Below, piece by piece: positions 60,660 to 64,000 of a stretch of DNA of 64,000 nt; the stretch's first letter is position 1; each line of letters opens with the position of its first letter. The notes below the pieces were generated by a model. The model was not told the DNA's origin. It did no database searches and saw only the letters and a list, made by a program, of their open reading frames with translations. The stretch comes from Martelella endophytica. GTDB taxonomy: Bacteria > Pseudomonadota > Alphaproteobacteria > Rhizobiales > Rhizobiaceae. The position numbers and the translations under genes are program-made. The stretch is from NCBI RefSeq assembly GCF_000960975.1, contig NZ_CP010803.1:4557818-4621817 (forward strand), in the 5' to 3' direction.

Positions 60660-60912
60660 GGCGGGCCAAAAGCCCGCCGTCAGTTTGTTGACAAACCTTC
60701 CTCAAACCCGGCGTCATCCTCGGACTTGATCCGAGGATCCAGGCAGCGCGGCCAGAGATCACAATAAGTCAGCGGAAATTCAGTGAGCCAATCCGCCTGG
60801 ATGCGCGGATCAAGTCCGAGCATGACCCTTGTGGGAAGGCCGGCGGCGGATCAACATACGCCTTCATGGCTTTGTCAGTAGTCTGACGGCGGGCCGAAAA
60901 GCCCGCCGTTTT
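60660..60912. repeat. Nested palindromic element between bamE and hppA
   Basis: Two 32-bp arms, 60713-60744 and 60795-60826, are complementary at 29 of 32 positions; the left arm also folds on itself (CCTCGGA-CTTGA-TCCGAGG). Outside them, AGCCCGCCGTCAG (60671-60683) is complementary to CTGACGGCGGGCC (60883-60895), and near-copies of a GGCGGGC...GCCCGCC stem occur at 60660-60678 and 60887-60908. The right one is followed by T and may terminate bamE. The layout resembles a mobile palindromic intergenic repeat that landed in a terminator and duplicated it. Confidence 0.75.
60886..60912 (+). terminator. Terminator-like stem at the right end of the palindromic element
   Basis: ACGGCGGGC (60886-60894) pairs with GCCCGCCGT (60901-60909), six-base loop, then four T. 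Confidence 0.65.
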
Positions 60913-60929
60913 CGTGTGTGCCTTGAAGA

Positions 60930-63065
60930 TCAGGCCAGGACCGCGAGCAGCAGCAGCGCCACGATGTTGGTGATCTTGATGGCCGGGTTGACGGCCGGGC
61001 CGGCAGTATCCTTGTAAGGATCGCCGACGGTATCGCCGGTCACGGAGGCCTTGTGTGCGTCCGAGCCCTTTTCGTGGGTCACGCCATCGGCATCGACGAA
61101 ACCGTCCTCGAAGCTCTTCTTGGCGTTGTCCCAGGCGCCGCCGCCCGATGTCATCGAGATCGCGACGAACAGGCCGTTGACGATCACGCCAAGAAGCGAG
61201 GCGCCGAGAGCGGCGAAGGCCGAGGCCTTGGAGCCCGAAAGCCCCCAGACGCCGAAGAACACAACGATCGGCGCCAGCACCGGCAGCAGCGACGGCACGA
61301 TCATCTCGCGGATCGCGGCCTTGGTCAGCATGTCGACGGCACGGCCGTAATCCGGCCGTTCGGTGCCTGCCATGATGCCGGGCTTTTCCTTGAACTGGCG
61401 CCGGACTTCGGAAACGACAGCACTTGCCGCGCGCCCGACCGCCGTCATCGCGATACCGCCAAAGAGATAGGGGATCAGCCCGCCGAAGATCAGGCCGGCG
61501 ACCACGTATGGGTTCGATAGCGAGAACGAGATGTCGCCCATATTCGCATAGAACGGATATTTGTCGCCGTTCGCCGCGAAGAAGGTCAGATCGTTCGAAT
61601 AGGCGGCGAAGAGCACCAGAGCACCGAGGCCGGCCGAACCGATGGCATAGCCCTTGGTGACCGCCTTGGTGGTGTTGCCGACCGCATCGAGCGCATCCGT
61701 CGATTTGCGGACTTCCGGCGGCAGGCCCGCCATTTCGGCAATGCCACCGGCATTGTCGGTGACCGGGCCGAAGGCATCGAGCGCCACGATCATGCCGGCA
61801 AGGCCGAGCATGGCGGTGACCGCGATGCCGGTACCGAACAGGCCGGCGAGCTGATAGGTGGCGATGATGCCGCCGCAGATCACGATCGCCGGAAGCGCGG
61901 TGGCCTCAAGCGAAACGGCAAGCCCCTGGATGACGTTGGTGCCGTGACCGGAGACAGAAGCCTGGGCTATCGAGGTGACCGGACGCTTGCCGGTGCCCGT
62001 ATAGTATTCGGTGATCACCACGATCAGCGCCGTGACGATCAGGCCGACGATACCGCAGATGAACAGGGCAAAGCCGGTGATGTTGCGACCGGCGACCTCG
62101 CCGAGCGAGCCGAAACCGACCGTCACCCAGGTCGCAAGCGCGATGCCGACGATGGAGAGCAGGCCGGTCACGATCAGCCCGCGATAGAGCGCGCCCATGA
62201 TCGAGCCGTTGGCGCCGAGCTTGACGAAAAAGGTGCCGACGATCGAGGTCAGGATGCAGACGCCGCAGATCGCAAGCGGCAGCAGCATGACATCCGGCAG
62301 GATGGCGGCGCCGCCGAAGAAGATCGCGCCGAGCACCATGGTTGCGACCACCGAGACAGCGTAGGTCTCGAAAAGGTCGGCCGCCATGCCGGCGCAGTCG
62401 CCGACGTTGTCGCCGACGTTGTCGGCGATGGTGGCCGGGTTGCGCGGGTCATCCTCCGGAATACCGGCCTCGACCTTGCCGACGAGATCGCCGCCGACAT
62501 CCGCACCCTTGGTAAAGATGCCGCCGCCGAGACGGGCAAACACCGAGATCAGCGAGGCGCCAAAGCCGAGCGCCACCAGCGCATCGATGACTTCGCGGTC
62601 ATCTGAGGCATGGCCGAGAATAGCGGTGAGATAGTAATAATAGACCGAGACGCCGAGCAGCGCGAGACCGGCCACCAGCATCCCGGTGATCGCACCGGAC
62701 TTGAAGGCGATGCCGAGACCGGCCGGAAGGCTGTAGGAGGCGGCCTGCGCTGTGCGCACATTGGCGCGCACGGAGACATGCATGCCGATGAAGCCCGCCG
62801 CTCCGGAAAGCACGGCGCCGATGACGAAGCCGATCGCCGCGTTCAGCGACAGGAGCACCCAGGCCAGAATAAAGACGACGACGCCGACGATCGCGATCGT
62901 CGAATACTGGCGCGTCAGATAGGCCTGCGCCCCTTCCCTGATGAACCCCGCGATTTCCTGCATCCGCGGCGTTCCCTGATCGGCAACCATGACCGAGCGT
63001 ATCGCCCACAGCGCATAAACGATCGACAAAAGGCCGCAGACAATCACGGCAAGCAATATTGTCAT
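60930..63065 (-). CDS. hppA: Membrane proton-translocating pyrophosphatase, K+-independent
   Basis: A 711-residue inner-membrane enzyme with 16 membrane helices that uses pyrophosphate hydrolysis to pump H+. Signature segments are the start [40 protein letters not shown] with [40 protein letters not shown], and [11 protein letters not shown] near the end. The sequence [20 protein letters not shown] has Lys where K+-dependent enzymes have Ala, so it should be K+-independent. It is a single gene, convergent with bamE, and could recover energy from biosynthetic PPi. Confidence 0.96.
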   Translation of the reverse strand: MTILLAVIVCGLLSIVYALWAIRSVMVADQGTPRMQEIAGFIREGAQAYLTRQYSTIAIVGVVVFILAWVLLSLNAAIGFVIGAVLSGAAGFIGMHVSVRANVRTAQAASYSLPAGLGIAFKSGAITGMLVAGLALLGVSVYYYYLTAILGHASDDREVIDALVALGFGASLISVFARLGGGIFTKGADVGGDLVGKVEAGIPEDDPRNPATIADNVGDNVGDCAGMAADLFETYAVSVVATMVLGAIFFGGAAILPDVMLLPLAICGVCILTSIVGTFFVKLGANGSIMGALYRGLIVTGLLSIVGIALATWVTVGFGSLGEVAGRNITGFALFICGIVGLIVTALIVVITEYYTGTGKRPVTSIAQASVSGHGTNVIQGLAVSLEATALPAIVICGGIIATYQLAGLFGTGIAVTAMLGLAGMIVALDAFGPVTDNAGGIAEMAGLPPEVRKSTDALDAVGNTTKAVTKGYAIGSAGLGALVLFAAYSNDLTFFAANGDKYPFYANMGDISFSLSNPYVVAGLIFGGLIPYLFGGIAMTAVGRAASAVVSEVRRQFKEKPGIMAGTERPDYGRAVDMLTKAAIREMIVPSLLPVLAPIVVFFGVWGLSGSKASAFAALGASLLGVIVNGLFVAISMTSGGGAWDNAKKSFEDGFVDADGVTHEKGSDAHKASVTGDTVGDPYKDTAGPAVNPAIKITNIVALLLLAVLA

Positions 63066-63465
63066 TTCACGCTTTCCTTCCCTCTACGGCGGAGGCGACA
63101 AGCGCGCGATCCGCCGAATTGTTAACCGGCCCCCGCGGACCGACCAGGGACGCAACCCCTGCAAGCGATCCGATACGCCGCGTTCCACCGCCAGACGCCT
63201 CTTTATCCTCCACGTCCCACGGACTTGCGGAGAGTGCGGTGGCTTGGCCAAGGCGTCAAGAGCTTCGGTTGCACATTAGGAGAGGCAAAAGTCAGCAAGC
63301 TTTGCGATAGCGCAAAGAGCATCGGGAAAATACGAAACGATTTGGGGAAGTGTTGGTGAGGACGGAGGCAAGAGCTTCACCGCCATTCAATCTCCCCCCT
63401 TGAGGGGGAGATTGGTGGCTGCAAGGTTTGCGCTCTTTGCAAGCGCGGAAACCGACGTCTCGGCC
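63066..63465. other. Gap between hppA and nusB with a short palindrome
   Basis: No gene is visible. CAATCTCCCCC (63388-63398) and GGGGGAGATTG (63404-63414) form a perfect 11-bp inverted repeat with a five-base loop and no T run, typical of dispersed rhizobial intergenic palindromes. The hppA promoter should lie in the left part. Confidence 0.6.
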
Positions 63466-63933
63466 TCAGGCCTCGTTCGGCTGACCGCGCTCGCGTCGGG
63501 CGATACGGTCGAGCACGGCGTGGACGAGCTTGGCTTCCTCGCCCTCGAAGAAGGCAACGGCGATCTCGACGTATTCGGTGACGATCACAGCGGTCGGCAC
63601 ATCCTTGCGCTCGACGATCTCGAACACTCCGGCGCGCAGGATGGCGCGCAGGGTCGAGTCGAGCCGCGACAGCGTCCAACCTTCGGAGATCGAACCCGCG
63701 ATCATCGGGTCCAGCGCCTTCTGGTCGCGCACGACACCTGTGACGATGGCGCGGAACCAGTGCGGATCGGCCTTCAAATAGGTCTCGCCGTCGATTTCCT
63801 TGCCGAGACGATACACCTCGTATTCGGCGAGCACATCGGCAAGCGCCGTGCCGGCGATGTCCATCTGGTAAAGCGCCTGAACGGCGGCGAGACGGGCTGC
63901 GCCTCGCTGATTGGCGGTCTTGTCGGTTGTCAT
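63466..63933 (-). CDS. nusB: Transcription antitermination factor NusB
   Basis: NusB binds boxA with ribosomal protein S10 and supports rRNA antitermination. The 155-residue protein is the full helical fold: [80 protein letters not shown], and [20 protein letters not shown]. It starts 35 bp after the end of a gene at the window edge, probably ribH, as the order ribH-nusB is common in rhizobia. Confidence 0.95.
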   Translation of the reverse strand: MTTDKTANQRGAARLAAVQALYQMDIAGTALADVLAEYEVYRLGKEIDGETYLKADPHWFRAIVTGVVRDQKALDPMIAGSISEGWTLSRLDSTLRAILRAGVFEIVERKDVPTAVIVTEYVEIAVAFFEGEEAKLVHAVLDRIARRERGQPNEA

Positions 63934-63968
63934 GCTACTCCTCGCATTCCCAAAGGAAGCGGTTGCCG

Positions 63969-64000
63969 CTAAGCGGCCTTCATCGAGACGGGCTTAATCA
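63969..64000 (-). CDS. 3' end of the gene upstream of nusB (possibly ribH)
   Basis: Reading minus, the last codons are IKPVSMKAA and a TAG stop at 63971-63969. Only nine full codons are in the window, too few to identify the product. ribH (lumazine synthase) is usual here, but these residues do not clearly match its C-terminus. Confidence 0.35.
   Translation of the reverse strand, partial: IKPVSMKAA

Overview
The window looks like chromosomal DNA of a high-GC alphaproteobacterium of the Hyphomicrobiales (Rhizobiales), probably Rhizobiaceae-like. The evidence is the rhizobial cell-cycle set (sciP, ctrA, chpT and the CtrA-linked envelope gene eipA), a rhizobial-type rpoH, GANTC sites clustered upstream of ctrA, and familiar rhizobial gene orders: pyrB-pyrC'-plsY-dprA-topA-rnr, and CBP3-DUF177-plsX-fabH-ihfA-merR. 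I cannot fix the genus from sequence alone.

Left edge (1-3.3 kb) is mobile DNA. An IS21-family element, whose istA is frameshifted, has inserted into a P4-type tyrosine integrase gene and removed its catalytic C-terminus. A 45-bp 3' fragment of a tRNA-Gly gene beside the integrase marks the end of an older genomic island that must extend to the left.

3.8-11.6 kb is a cell-cycle and envelope region: an ExoY-like sugar transferase, sciP, fliJ, ctrA, an adaptor/outer-membrane-lipoprotein pair with no inner-membrane pump, chpT, and eipA. Several candidate CtrA boxes lie between these genes. 11.6-18.4 kb carries rRNA/tRNA modification enzymes (TrmH-family, RluD-type), rpoH, a YceI protein, a hemerythrin-like protein, and an unusual pair of flavin-fold proteins, the second fused to a GAF domain and a winged-helix-like tail. 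pxpB-pxpC follow, without pxpA.

20-32 kb is more accessory: a possible small RNA, a large autotransporter with a lectin-like passenger behind an A+T-rich upstream region, a bacteriophytochrome HWE kinase with its heme oxygenase, a ROK-type regulator, the AzlCD exporter, and an M24 aminopeptidase.

32-50 kb is mostly housekeeping: an AidB-like acyl-CoA dehydrogenase, pyrB with a catalytically degenerate dihydroorotase, plsY, dprA, topA, rnr, and rpmG. A guanidine-II riboswitch precedes a Gdx/SugE exporter. A PAS-GGDEF cyclase, an MFS transporter and a CPA2 antiporter are also here.

50-64 kb has tRNA-Pro(GGG), several very small membrane proteins, a PPK2 kinase paired with a P3A-type proton ATPase, the fatty-acid/phospholipid cluster, bamE, a 225-bp palindromic repeat, a K+-independent proton pyrophosphatase, and nusB. 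The last bases hold the 3' end of the gene upstream of nusB, possibly ribH.
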